NCBI GenBank assembly: GCA_030407005.1 | Contig: JAUDYN010000002.1 | Location: 1,736,001-1,800,000, forward strand | Source: Desarmillaria ectypa | Taxonomy: Eukaryota > Basidiomycota > Agaricomycetes > Agaricales > Physalacriaceae | Direction: 5' to 3' | DNA: 64,000 nt | Shown: positions 1 to 12,216 of the stretch, one piece after another | How positions within the stretch are numbered: the stretch's first letter is position 1 | Layout: every line of letters starts with the position of its first letter | Notes under the pieces: model-generated | What the model saw: the letters and a program-made list of their open reading frames with translations, nothing else | The model's database searches: none | What the model was told of the DNA's origin: nothing | Program-made: the position numbers and the translations under genes

Positions 1-826
1 TTGAATGGTGGTGCCTGCATTGGGGCCCCATACAGGGTCATCCTAATTGAGGGCCAACCACTCATCCATGTTGGGATGTAGCTCTGGCCAGGCCATTCTG
101 GCCTCAACATCTGCCTGTTATATCTCCCAGGTGGCAGATACAAAGAGGCTGAGTATTTCTCAGTCAATATTGGTGAGTTCAGGCCAATTTCAGTCAGTCC
201 CATCTGGGTTGAAGGGACTGTTGGGGGGGAAGGTAGCGGTCATGGACATGGCATCCAAGCTTCCATTGGAGTCACTGGAGATTTTGATAATGAGGAGGGA
301 GGAGGAGGAGTTGGTTCCTCCATTGGGCCAGGAGTTTTGTTCTCAGGCCCAGAGTCCATATGGATGGTTTTGATCCAGTCTGGAATCATCAGGGTGTAGG
401 GTCCAGAGGTAGGGTCAGACAGGAGTAGGGGAACAGAGATGTTGGGGAGGGGAGTGTGGGGGTAGGAGATCCTCATTCACAGTCCATACATTCCTTGCAT
501 ATTCTTGTGCAAGAGTGAGGGTGGGTCATTCCACCCTTTTGTTGAAGGGGCCTGGGGTCAGAGGCCTCCCATGGTTGGTGGTCTCCTCAGAGGAGGAGGT
601 GGCAGAGAACTGGACCTGGGGGTGAGAGAGTGATATCTCTTCTTATCTGACCAGTCAGATAGAGGAAAGCCTCCTGGGAAGGATATGATCGGGATGTTGA
701 GGCAGGTGGGGAGGGAGTTGTGGTGAGTGGCAGGGTTGCCACCCTTGTTGGAGTAAGGTATGGATTTCTTCTTCATACACTAGTACAAAGAGGGTGGTGA
801 ATATAATGAGTAGGGCAGCACTGCCG
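1..826. other. GC-richer gene-free relic at the left edge
   Basis: No gene is supported here. The reverse strand has short open stretches (about 240-476 and 558-776) that are very rich in proline, serine and threonine, and the forward strand is G-rich. This could be a decayed coding part of a mobile element or a decayed gene, but no catalytic motif is visible. CG dinucleotides are already scarce (for example near 236 and at 825-826), as in the adjoining AT-rich block. Confidence 0.3.
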
Positions 827-939
827 ATTATAATGCTGAGAGGGATAGTTTTCTGGTTTTGTCAGTTCTCTTCAGGCATGGATCTGTGCTTCTTTTATGG
901 CTTGCATATAAGGAGTGGTATGATTTATCTTTCAACTAA

Positions 940-1600
940 TGTTAGAACCTGGTCCTAGCATATGATCTTGGAGCACTGAATCACTCTTAGGCTGTCTCAT
1001 GTTCAGACAATCACCTATAGATAAGAGGACTGCTCATCTTTAGAAGAGTGCAGTAGAAGGTATATGATTTAAGTTTAGTCAAAAGATAGAGAGTATGTAC
1101 AAAACTACTCTACTTATATATTAAAAGTACAGTGCTAATAATAGGTGAAATGATATGAGATGGGAGGAAGTCAGATGATCATGGTCCAGTAATGGTGAGG
1201 CTATTAGCAATAGATGAAGTCTTTGTAGATAGATAAGACTGAAAGGGTGTGAACAGTTGGATATGGATGGGATGTGTAAGCATTCTGATGTTGAAATGAT
1301 TAGATAAATGGAAAAATTGTAACATCTTTATACCACTGTGTTTCTCATTTCATGCATGGAAAACACAACAACACTTCTATTATTAGAACCCATACTTTAC
1401 TATATAAGTAGCATAGCTCTTGCTGTAGTATCTCCAGCTTTGAGCTAAGTTTAATCATACTAAACTTTACTTGTCAACTCCTCTTCTCACCTAAGGCTAT
1501 AATCTTAGTCAACAGCATTAAGTGGACTCATTGGGTGACTATATGAATGTGATACAGCCCAGTGTTTACTATTGTTGTCCAACAGAGTTTGGGTCTAACA
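940..1600 (+). mobile_element. degenerate solo-LTR-like sequence (copy A)
   Basis: The segment starts TGTTAGA (940-946) and ends TCTAACA (1594-1600), an inverted terminal pair of the TG...CA type seen in LTRs. A TATA-like box (TATATAAG, 1401) sits about 200 bp before the right end, where an LTR promoter is expected. A diverged second copy follows. No matching 5-bp target duplication or primer-binding site was found, so this is an inferred old LTR relic. The orientation follows from the TATA box. Confidence 0.4.
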
Positions 1601-1619
1601 CCAGAGCTGCTTACTGTGA

Positions 1620-1944
1620 TATAGGTCATCTCTGATGATTTTCTAGTTTTAGGCACAGAAACTATATGATACCTATATTGGACCCTGACTCACAGTATTT
1701 ATTATTAGGATATGCTATTTTGTATATAAATAGATGAAGCTGTGGCCTTTAGCTTCAGCTTTAGACTAAGATTCAATCTTATACTTATCTCAAGTATCTT
1801 CCAACTTACTTTGATTTCTTCTTCTTCATGAACTAAGACATTAGTTGTCTGACTCTCAATAGATCTGTGATGATACTATAGGTGACTGCCTGAATGTGAA
1901 GCAGCCTAGGTGTTTGATCTTATTTGTCAAGTTAGTTGCTAACA
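1620..1944 (+). mobile_element. partial second LTR-like copy (copy B)
   Basis: This stretch repeats the order of landmarks of copy A with heavy divergence: a TATTATTAG tract, a TATA-like box (TATATAAATAG, 1723), a GCTTTAGACTAAG segment matching GCTTTGAGCTAAG in copy A, a GGTGACTNNNTGAATGTGA segment, a GTGTTT segment and the end GCTAACA (1938-1944). The TATA-to-end distances are about 221 and 199 bp. Its left boundary is unclear. Confidence 0.35.
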
Positions 1945-2780
1945 GTAAAAAAGTACCTCATGCAAATCAGTAATGGACTTAATCTCAAGTAGCCAATGCA
2001 TTCAGATACTCTTATCTGATAACTCCATGATGGACATCATCAAAGAGACAGAAGAAGAATGTGATGTAAAAGTAGAACTAGTATCATAAAGATTATAAGT
2101 AGGTGTGGTGTTATTAAAAGAATAGTTATTATTCAAATTAAAAGACTGTTGTTAAAATGATGGTTGTTGTTGCTGATTATATAGGTAATAACAATTAAAT
2201 AAAAAAGAACCAGTGGGTAGTAGCTACTAAGAAGGAAATAGTGTCACTAGCTGATGATGGGAGATATTAACAGAAAAGATAAAATGAGAAGAAAAAGAGC
2301 CAGAAGGCATAAAATTAGAAGTATTATCAAAAGAACAGTTCAAAAAAGGTCTCAGATATTTATATAGAGTGAACAGAGGATTCCAGGGTCAAGTACCTGT
2401 AGGCAGAGGATAGTAAGACCAAGTGGAGCTAGAAAAAAGGCCAGATAGAGAAGAATAGTTCCAAAAGATATCAGGTATGACAGATGGTTGAATACTGTTA
2501 GATAGAGAATGATACATAGACACAGAGGTGAATATATGTGTCAGATAATTAGATATATGCATCAAAGAAAGGCTGTAGACAAAGAACAGAGAAGTCATCT
2601 GGAATAGCCATAAGCCCAGGAATAGACAGTAGAGCTGGAGAAGATATACCAAAAGGTCTGCTGCAGAGTCAAACTACAAAATAAGTGCCATAGAGACAAG
2701 ATAAAAAAGAGAAAAAATAAAGGTGAGTCATCAATTATCTAAGTTATATATTGGTGAGGTTAATCAGAATGGACTGAGTT

Positions 2781-2963
2781 CTGTACCAAAGAACATGATA
2801 GTAAGCTCCTCAGATCTTGGACAGAAAGAGAGAATGACTGATATATTTATCTGTGCCAAAGAACATAATAGTGAGCTAATAATATAGTCAGCAAAGCAGT
2901 AAATATGAAGTAAAGGGAAAGACTAATCTCCTCAGGTCTCAGACAAAAAGAGAAAATGACTGA
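2781..2963 (+). repeat. diverged direct repeats
   Basis: A motif beginning CTGTACCAAAGAACATGATA at 2781 recurs with few changes at 2851 (offset 70). A second motif, CTCCTCAGATCTTGGACAGA and on to TGACTGA (2806-2841), recurs at 2928-2963 (offset 122). The copies differ mostly at A/G and C/T positions. The arrangement is an imperfect tandem duplication with an insertion in the second unit. No coding content is visible. Confidence 0.55.
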
Positions 2964-4496
2964 GAAGTAAAAGAGAAAAGCAGAAGTATATATAAATATC
3001 AATAGGCTATAAAAATGCAACATATCATTATCAATATCTGAATAAATCCTTGAGTATCCCAGTACTTCTCCTGACATAAATAGTTCATAATAAGCATGTT
3101 CTAATAGCAATAATCCCTTCAGCATGCTGATATACTGTACCATATATATGTGTGTACCAAATTTTGGCTTCTACCTTGTTCAAGGAGCAGGCCAGTGGTA
3201 CTCTCTTTAAGACCAACAATATCTTGCACCCACCTGTTCAATTTATCATTCAGTTCATAGGAATATAGGATTAGAATCTACCAGAAATAAAGGTTAGAAG
3301 TAATGAACTACTATTCATCATTATTAGCCTATATGTCTATTAGGGCAGAACTTATTGAGAATGAAGTTTAGGCATAATAGACTGCTGTCTGCTCTAGATA
3401 GTCTGTGCTTCTATCTTAATCTCATCAAGAATGGCAATCCTATATAGTTTCTCTCTAGAATAAGCTTAGGAGTGAGTAGGTCACTATTTGACAGAGCTAT
3501 CAGTGCAGATAGGTATAAGAAAGAAAGCTGGCTCAGTTCTGAGAGTATAAAGCACAATTATTATAATTAGCAAGAAAAATCAATCAATCCAGCCTATAGC
3601 ATACTAAAGAAATAATTCTCCTTATCCAAACCTGAATCTCAGCATACTTTAGCAGCCTTGGGCCTAATATTGCTGGTGGACAGTGCAGAAGCTCATTGCT
3701 ATTGCTCAAAACCTGATCTTAAGCTCACATCCTTAATCAGATGCTGAGTCTCTCTCTATCACTTTTGTCTACTCTCAGAAGTAGATCTATACTGTCCTGA
3801 AGCAGGTGGTTTTTATGCTTCCCAGTATACTTACAGTGTATAAAATATCTTGCAACAGCAGACAGCAACTCTCTCTCCAAAGAGTTTGTTAGCCTTATAC
3901 TAAGAATAATAATGAGTCAGCCTAATAAAAATAACACAGATTGCAGCATGCAATGTATAGACCAGACTATCTCCTTAAGTTAATCATTTAGTAAATGACT
4001 CAGCTATGAGGTTATCACAGTCTTTTATGCTTTGTCTAGGCTGACTCTATGAGTAAACCAACAGGTAGCTGACCAGTCAATAATAAAGATGTAGTTGGCA
4101 TGTCTTTAACATATGCAATTCTTCTGCTAGTCATATAGTGAGGATGGATAAGATGTTGATGAGGAATGGGTATTTAGATAGCAGATCTGATAAGATAGAT
4201 GCTCATAATAAGATAAAGATTATAGAGCAAAAGATGGAAAAATTATAACACATCCACTCTAAACAGTATGATTTTTCTGTTACTACAGACTTGGCTATAA
4301 ACTTACAGACTGCTTATAAACTACTTATCATATCTGTAATATACTTTATACTGTCTAATACTTTTTCTGCACTTACAAATGCACTATAAAGAAGTAAATA
4401 TAAACTAAGCCTAAAAAAGAGTGAATTTTTCTGTAAACTAAGCATGATTAGTCAGACACTATCAGCCAATTAGATTCCTAATATACAGTCATAAAA

Positions 4497-7016
4497 TCAC
4501 AAATCATTATTCTCTTCCTCTTCCTCTATCCATTCTATATCTTGTAATGCTTTTTCACCCTCATCAAATAGTTTATCTAATCCTGTCAATCTTTCTAAAT
4601 ACTTTGAATCATTAAAAGCATTGAGAAGCATTGAGAATCCTTCTGTTTCATATGCATTTACCACCTAAATAATATAATTAAATTAAAGCTATAATTGAAC
4701 AAATATAAACTCACAGTTTCACTACAACCAGTACATTTATTATATGCAGCGCCTACAATATGCATATTGTAGAACTGAGCAAGATAACCACGAAGTTGAT
4801 GTGGCACTAAGCCAAGAACACTTGTTCCCTCAACATCATCCTTGATATCTATATAGTTTGATGATGATGAAGGTGAAGCAGAAGCATGTATACTAGAACA
4901 ATGATTAATCAACATAATAAAGAGCTAGTAGCATGTGAATTACAGCAACTCACCCTTTTGGATGTTGTAAAACACTTATCATTAATTCAACAGCAGTGGA
5001 AGCAGCAATAGATGCAAGCCCTGGACGTGTCACTGTACACATTTGGTCTAATGTGCGGTCAGTCAATGACTTGAAACAACATTAAACTATATCAAAGATG
5101 CACAAAGAAGAAAAGCTCACATCAGCAGGTGCAACAATGTCATTACAATAGTAGCATCCCAGCCTAGGGTTATCATCTGATGTCTGCCTTGTTCCATGCC
5201 TCATTACCAGGAAAGTGTCGAATCCTAAGGCAGCATTCATGACCAACTAGAAAATCATGAGCGCTGGAGAACAACTTAATCATGTATAATGACTACCTTG
5301 CCCTTCGATCGTGCAATGACTGTAGGTAACCATCGACTCTCTCGAGAATCCATGAGCAGATAAACAACATCATGCTCTTCAATCAGCTTTTCTAACTTCT
5401 CTACATCCCGTTTGACCTGATCAGAGATGAAAGGAGATGCCGGTATAGGATGCCCAGGCATTGGAATGGAAAGGGTATAGCCAGAAGCATTCTACAGTGC
5501 TTCGTTACATGGGTTTGATGAAAAGGAGACCGCATTTGCTCACCAGACCAGGCCATACTTCCCGTAATCTTTCAGCGGCGCATTCTGCCTTAGGCCTTCC
5601 TCCATTCAAACAGTCATTGAATTGAAACAATGGTTGTCTGACAGGATTCGAAAATGACACACGCGCCGAATCAACAAGTGTGATTGTGCGAACTCCCCAT
5701 CCCTAAGCCTGTATCAGACAATTGGAATGAAAGAAAGGAATCGACATACCATCAGACACCTTGCAACATAACATCCCAGTGTCCCGGCGCCGAGCAAGAG
5801 ACACCTTGTTGCTGCGATCCTGTCTAGGTCCAACGATGGAACAATACGCCAACGCATTAACTTGAGATTGAGGTCTACTGCCTGATTCGCTAGCCTGGCC
5901 ATATTTGAGATGAATATATCGAGGCGAGTATTCCGATATGATAAGATACTCACCTTACAGGGTCCATCATGGGGGCGAGGTCTGCTACACGGGGACCCAA
6001 CTTCCCTTGAACGTTCTTTTCCCAGCCGACGGCACTCGGCCTAGCCTTGGTGGCTGGCACTGTTTTGCTTGAGCTGCCGTCGCCAACCATCAAACTCCCG
6101 ACGCGACTCTTCCAACCTTCCCGAGGAATTTCGGCGTCTCGCCACGAAAGAATGTCCAAAGAGAACGTAGAATCCGGATACAAGCATCTGAGGTATGCCA
6201 ACAAATTCCTCAATGGCCATCCCGGATTCTGGGGCTGCGCGGACGGATCGATGAAACCAACAGTAGCACCCGAGACATACGTATCGATCGGAGAGACTGT
6301 CACTTCTGTAGAAGAGTCGGGGTAGATGAGAACAACGAAGAATGCTAGCGAAGGCTGGTATCTCGAGAGCTGATCGTGAATCGAAGTCATCTGCGCTTCA
6401 CTGAAGCCAGCCTGGATGGCAGGAACCCAACCGCGTTCGGTGATGTGCCATGCGGGTGACGCGACGAAAGCAGGGAAAGAGAACCAGTAGTAATACTTGT
6501 ATTTCTTAAGATCGGCATACGTTATGATGAGAAACGAGTTGAGCTCAGAGGTATCCTTGTTTGTCACTATAGAGTCCCAAATCTTTGACGAATCAGTCGG
6601 ATTGAACAAGTCAAAAGGTGTTAGAAGGACCTTGTCTGCGCATTCGTTGAAGATTTTCGTCTTATCCGCAGCCTTGAACTCTTCGATGGTATTATAGTTC
6701 TTGAGAGTTCCTCTGGCAGCTACGGAGCCTGTAGGTATCCTACAAATACAATGAAGCGGCGATACAGAAGAAGAGCTGAGATTACACACTTGGTATCGGT
6801 GAAACTCTCTTCCTCTACTGCGAGATTTGCATTGACGCTGATCCACGCGCCGGCCTCTCTATCTTTGATAAGGCGACCTACGCCGTAGGAGCCAGTGATC
6901 TCAACCTGGGCGTCGGACAGTTTAAGGACATCAAGTTTGAGCTGAGTGAGCTTGTGCCAGAAAGAGGGATGAGAAAGAGATGGAAATGGAGTGAACTGGA
7001 CGAGCGCAAGAGGCAT
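4497..7016 (-). CDS. ATG7: ATG7, E1-like activating enzyme of autophagy
   Basis: ATG7 activates the ubiquitin-like proteins ATG8 and ATG12 with ATP and passes them to ATG3 and ATG10. The N-terminal domain begins [11 protein letters not shown]. The E1 core shows the segment [20 protein letters not shown], the nucleotide loop [37 protein letters not shown], and the catalytic-cysteine motif MCTVTRPGL. The protein ends in an acidic tail ([11 protein letters not shown]). Many small introns interrupt it. The start is the first Met of the domain; another Met 12 codons upstream is possible. The last two exons lie in the CpG-free block, which is odd for a conserved gene. It is divergent from SCO1, with 114 bp between start codons. 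Confidence 0.93.
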
Positions 7017-7130
7017 TGGTGGTGGTAGCTGAGCAAGTCGCTTCGCTACCAACAGCCTGGATTCGGATTTCGGGACAGATGCCGGACTTGGTCATCTTGT
7101 GCCACGACACTGACGTCTGGTTCGCCGTCG

Positions 7131-8088
7131 ATGCTGCATTTTTCGAGATTCGCTCGCCCATGTCGCGCCCAATGGTGTTCTCTACGCAATATTTCTCTTG
7201 CTAGTCGTGCCACCCAACATCCTAGGCCTCGACAACTTCAACATCGCCTCCGTTTTTATTCGACGGAGCCTCCTGCACCTCCTCGCAGCGTCAGCGTAAG
7301 CCGGTCACGATTTTCCATATCCAAGGTTATTCAGCTGCTCCTATAGGTGTTCACCCCGTCTTCAGCCGTCGTTTTTGTGACTGTCCTCGTTGGCCTCGTC
7401 TTTTATTTCCGTCACGAAAAGGCCAAACACATCGAACAGCGAGGTATGCGCCATCCTTCTCAGCGTACACCACACTTTACCTTTCTGGTTAGAAAAAGAG
7501 CGTACTGCCTCACAGTATGGACGTCCCAAAGTCGGCGGCCCCTTCAAACTAATGTCGCATACTGGCCAGCCATTTACTGATCAAGACCTCCTTGGGAAGT
7601 GGAGTTTAGTCTACTTTGGTTTCACGAATTGCCCCGACATTTGTCCTGCTGAGCTTGACAAAATTACTGCTGTGGTAGAGGCTGCCGGTTCGTCCATGTC
7701 TCTTCCATTTTGCCTCCCTTCTGACACACATTTAGAGAAGGAACACGGTAAAATCTTTCAGCCTGTTTTCGTATCAGTCGATCCCGCTAGAGATACCGTG
7801 TCACAGATGGCCGTATATCTTAAGGACTTCCACCCATCTATTGTCGGTCTCGTTGGCACGTATGCTGAGACCCGAGCGATATGCAAGGCATACCGTGTTT
7901 ACTTCTCCACACCGCCGGACGCCGACCCCAACGGCGACTACCTTGTTGACCATTCGATATTCGTATATCTCATGGATCCCAATGGTCAGTTTGTCGAGGC
8001 GTTCGGTCAGGTGACCACATCATCCGATGTGGTCGAAAAAATCCGTGAGTTTGTGGCGGAATGGGAAAAGGACCACGGCAAAATGTAG
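7131..8088 (+). CDS. SCO1: SCO1/SCO2 copper chaperone for cytochrome c oxidase
   Basis: SCO proteins sit in the mitochondrial inner membrane and deliver copper to the CuA site of cytochrome oxidase subunit 2. The first exon (7131-7295, 55 codons) is an Arg-rich mitochondrial presequence. Exon 2 (from 7347) gives one membrane segment (VVFVTVLVGLVFYF) followed by a charged stretch. The thioredoxin-like domain has FTNCPDICPAEL, whose CxxxC binds copper, FVSVDPARD, and the conserved His in LVDHSIFVYLMDPNG. A third, 48-nt intron (7688-7735) keeps the frame open, so a read-through translation would carry a false insert. Convergent with RPN10. Confidence 0.92.
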
Positions 8089-8217
8089 AGATCTTTACCG
8101 AACTCACCAATATTTGACCATTTAATAATTGCAAATGCTTTCATCCCACCTTGCAACATCTGGTATCCGACTAAAGTAAGAACAGAAATGGATTACTCTT
8201 CTGTACAGATGGTACAA

Positions 8218-9453
8218 TCATTTCTTGGTCTGCTCATCTTTCTGTGGCGGCTGCGGCTGCTGCATACTCATGGCAATCGCTCTAGCTATAGCAGCTTCTT
8301 CATCCTCGTCCTCATCCATCAGGGCATCACCTTCATGATGAGCCGTATCCATCTCAACGTCATGGTCTCCCCGAGACAAAGCGAGAGCTTGCTGTAACAA
8401 AGTTTCTTCTTCGCTTTCAGCGGTTTCTGCCGGGACTGATGTGGGCAGGGTCGTGGAAGCTTGCGTTGAAGAGTCAGTGTGAGATTGCGATATGGAGGTA
8501 GAAGACGCCGCTGCTTCCGCTGCCTCCCGTGCTTGAGCTTCCTGCATCGACATGCGAAGCGCCTAAAGGACAGTAATTGCAGCAGATGCTTCAAACGCCA
8601 AGGAAAGGAACGCACCATTGCCAGCTCAGGATCCAGACTGGGGTCCACACCAAACTCAAAGTCGTTGGCAGCACCTGAGCCTGACGCTGCAGGTGCATCT
8701 GCGCCTTCCATTAATTCGTCAGGTATGCTGCTCATACGATCCGCAGAAAGAATGGGCGACGAAATAAGAGCGTCGGAAATGAGACGCATCCCTGGGGCGA
8801 CTGTGACGATATGCCTATAAACATTTCTTTGTAAAAAGGAGAGATAACATTTAGAACGGACGCTGCTTACGAGTTGTCACCGCTACTGGTGTTTTCGACG
8901 AATGACCTAAGGACTGTCTTCCCTTCTTCGCCTGGCTCCTCGATACCATCACCAAAGGATACGACGTCAAGAGCAACATTGTTCTTCTTCAGCTTCTTGG
9001 CGAGTTTGATCATGGCCTTTTCATCTGCAGCCTGGCCCTCCAGCGGTGATCCTACAAAAACAACGATACGCTGTCGAAGATTCTTGTTCTCTCTGTGTTT
9101 CAATGCAAGCTGAGCAATCGCGATAGCAGTGGGTATGTCTATTGAGCCTCCAATTTTGGATGAGGTGGTGTGAATTGCTTGAAGGATCTGACCGAGGTCC
9201 TTGCTGTGGGTTACAAGTACTTCAGGACTATTTCAATCATGTCAAATGGATATACAATGGCCGGTGGCGGAGGGACATACCCCTTCCCAGCCATAGTCAT
9301 GACACCGACTGTATTTTCTGGATTTGAGTCGATCTTTGTCTGGAAGATGGTGTTGACGGCATCAGCCTGCGCATCGAAACGAGTAGGAGTATAGTCGCCA
9401 TTCCGCATGTACTCGGAATTGTCGATAATCATCATCGTTGCTTCCAGCGGCAT
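8218..9453 (-). CDS. RPN10: RPN10, 26S proteasome ubiquitin receptor
   Basis: RPN10 is a subunit of the proteasome regulatory particle that binds polyubiquitin chains. The N-terminal von Willebrand A domain begins [20 protein letters not shown] and contains [12 protein letters not shown] and [10 protein letters not shown]. The C-terminal part carries two ubiquitin-interacting motifs: [16 protein letters not shown] and [16 protein letters not shown]. This two-UIM layout is longer than the single-UIM yeast protein. At least four short introns interrupt the gene. It is divergent from the lipid kinase gene with 107 bp between starts, and that spacer contains a CACGTG at 9512. Confidence 0.93.
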
Positions 9454-9511
9454 TTTGGATGAACGATGCTGGTGGTAGTAGAAAGCTGAGGTGACGCGTA
9501 CAGAAAACGAT

Positions 9512-9517
9512 CACGTG
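9512..9517. promoter_or_regulatory. CACGTG E-box in the RPN10/lipid kinase spacer
   Basis: The palindrome CACGTG, in the context ATCACGTGTACACG, lies between the two divergent start codons, next to tandem GATAAG motifs and a CCAAT. CACGTG is the classic binding site of bHLH factors. The same core occurs upstream of MIC19 and between MUS81 and the EME1-like gene. Function is inferred only from position. Confidence 0.35.
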
Positions 9518-9560
9518 TACACGATAAGATAAGATGGCGAAATTGCAAACCAATCAATCG

Positions 9561-10946
9561 ATGCCTCTCATTGCCATTTACAATCCCGTCTGCGGGGACA
9601 GAACTGCCAAGGCATCGTTTTTGATCCATACACTTGTTTAATATTAACAGATTTCGGTTTTTATTTAGCAATTTTTTAATGACCACGTTCTACCATTGCT
9701 CACTAGCAAAGGTCAAGTCGTGGATAAGGTCTTCGAAACAGAACGCCCAAGCCACGCAGGCGAAATTCTGTACAAGTATCTAGAGGATAATCAAGGAAAT
9801 CTTACAGTAGTCCTAGGATCTGGTGACGGGACTCTCTACGAAATAACCAACTTTCTGTCCGCGACCAAAGTCAAGGCTGAGGGCTCCTTACCATTTCACC
9901 TTGACATCGTCCTTGTTCCCTGTGGAACCGCCAATGCCCTCTATTCATCTCTTTTCCCACCCGCTACCGACGCTCTCGATGTACCACACAAGTTAAAGGG
10001 CCTCGAATCTTTTATCTCTGGCTCCGATACTGTACCCCTTACGATTGCGACCACGACGATATTCTCTCTACCCACCAGCGCAAAGAGGCCAGAAGGTAAG
10101 TACAAATCCTGAAACACCGATTTTTCTCATATACTGACAGTGACTTTATCCGCGGTTGTTGTATCCACGTCACTTCACGCGTTAATCTTGCACGACTCCG
10201 AGGCTTTGCGCAAAGAACATCCTGGCATTGAGAGATTCAAGATCGCTGCCGCAAAAAATGCAAATAAATGGTATTACAGTCATGTTAAGCTGTTACCTAC
10301 CTCAACGGGGCTCGTGCAGTTGTTTGAACCGTCTTCAAACACGTTCATTGATCATCCAGAGTCTGAGGTTCACGATCCAATCGTGGACTTGTACGGACCA
10401 TTTGCTTATTTCCTCTCTACTGGTAGTATCAATGCCCTCTCATATTTTCTAATGCTAATCTGACTTCAAGTCAATGTCGACCGCCTTGAACCTGCATTTC
10501 GGATTACGCCGTTGGCTCGGGAATTGCCAACCAAAGGTCCATCTTGTGATGTTGTAATTATCCGTCCATTCCGTGGAGGGACTATGATGGATACTCCAGA
10601 GGCTAGAGAGGCCTTCATTCCAAGTCTCTATAGTGTTTTGGGAGGAGCGTATCAGAACGGTGCACATATCAACCTTCGATACCACGAAGATGGGACAATT
10701 AGTACCGAAGGAGATGGCTCTCTCGTCGTAGAATACATACGATGCGGTGGCTGGGAGTGGATCCCGGTTAGTATTCATTTTCGCTTCCAGAACAACGCTT
10801 ACTAGAATGGAACTCAGGATGATACTGATGAAGGAGCTCACTTCCTCTGCTCCGATGGCGAAATATCCACTATTCCCAAGGGAGGACGAGCAGTATGCTC
10901 TGCTGCAATACCAACTGATGGCACCGGTTTCATGGTATATTTGTGA
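9561..10946 (+). CDS. diacylglycerol/sphingoid-base kinase-like protein
   Basis: The protein starts MPLIAIYNPVCGDRTAK and continues QFFNDHVLPLL, then VVLGSGDGTLYEI, the glycine-rich nucleotide-binding motif of the DAGK catalytic domain shared by diacylglycerol, ceramide and sphingosine kinases. VLVPCGTANAL and FRGGTMMDTP are further family positions. It ends in TDGTGFMVYL. No membrane segment or lipid-binding C1 domain is seen, so a soluble lipid kinase is likely; the lipid substrate cannot be read from sequence. Exon 1 (9561-9611) joins exon 2 (9669) only through a GC-AG intron (AAG|GCATCG). Its stop is 94 bp from the convergent URA6 stop. Confidence 0.8.
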
Positions 10947-11040
10947 TTTACTTGGATAGAAATGAACTATGTGTATGATTGTAAATTGTATTTGACCTGA
11001 TTAGGGTCCGCGATCCTTTGGAAAAACGAAACAAGGGTGT

Positions 11041-11957
<917 letters not shown>

Positions 11958-12134
11958 TCAGTTGTCACTATCCTTTCTATTGAAGGGCGGTACAAGAGGA
12001 TGGTCTGCTTGTCGTGGCTGCAGAGAGAGAGGATACGATTTTTCTCTCTGCTTGAGGATAATGTAGAACGTGAGCAACGACGACACGGAGACGGCAGCGA
12101 ACAACCAGGGATTAGGAGGCTTGGTGGAAGGCAT
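11958..12134 (-). CDS. small single-pass membrane protein upstream of URA6
   Basis: A 58-codon ORF starting MPSTKPPNPWLF, with one hydrophobic segment (about residues 10-26, LFAAVSVSSLLTFYIIL) followed by the basic stretch KQREKSYPLSLQPRQ. In-frame Met 21 codons upstream (12197) would give 79 aa. The composition looks like a real small membrane or mitochondrial protein, not a shadow: one hydrophobic helix with positive charge after it. The stop TGA is followed by GCA and then the URA6 ATG. It may be a separate cistron or a regulatory upstream ORF. No family was recognised. Confidence 0.5.
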   Translation of the reverse strand: MPSTKPPNPWLFAAVSVSSLLTFYIILKQREKSYPLSLQPRQADHPLVPPFNRKDSDN

Positions 12135-12216
12135 CAAACCCGTGTTCACTGTTGGCCACTGTTGCTCAACGCTTTTGAAGGCAACATGCACATACAACGC
12201 GTCGCGCTCGACGACG

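Larger units (their letters stand above)
827..4749. repeat. CpG-free AT-rich repeat block
   Basis: Reading line by line I found no CG dinucleotide between 827 and 4749, whereas the DNA to the right has many per line. TG and CA are abundant. This is the pattern left when methylated CpG is lost by deamination, as known for methylated transposon DNA in basidiomycetes. Apart from the 3' end of ATG7 (from 4497) the block has no believable gene. It holds LTR-like copies, diverged direct repeats and simple AT-rich sequence. Confidence 0.75.

Noticed and set aside
2389..2652. Reverse-strand open stretch in the CpG-free block with hydrophobic, Ser/Tyr-rich translation
   Set aside because: It arises from AT-rich, low-complexity sequence, has no motif and no intron pattern, and similar open stretches occur by chance there.
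7688..7735. Insertion in the SCO1 protein between the copper motif and FVSVDPARD
   Set aside because: The stretch has GT...TTTAG limits, is 48 nt and in frame; splicing restores the normal family spacing.
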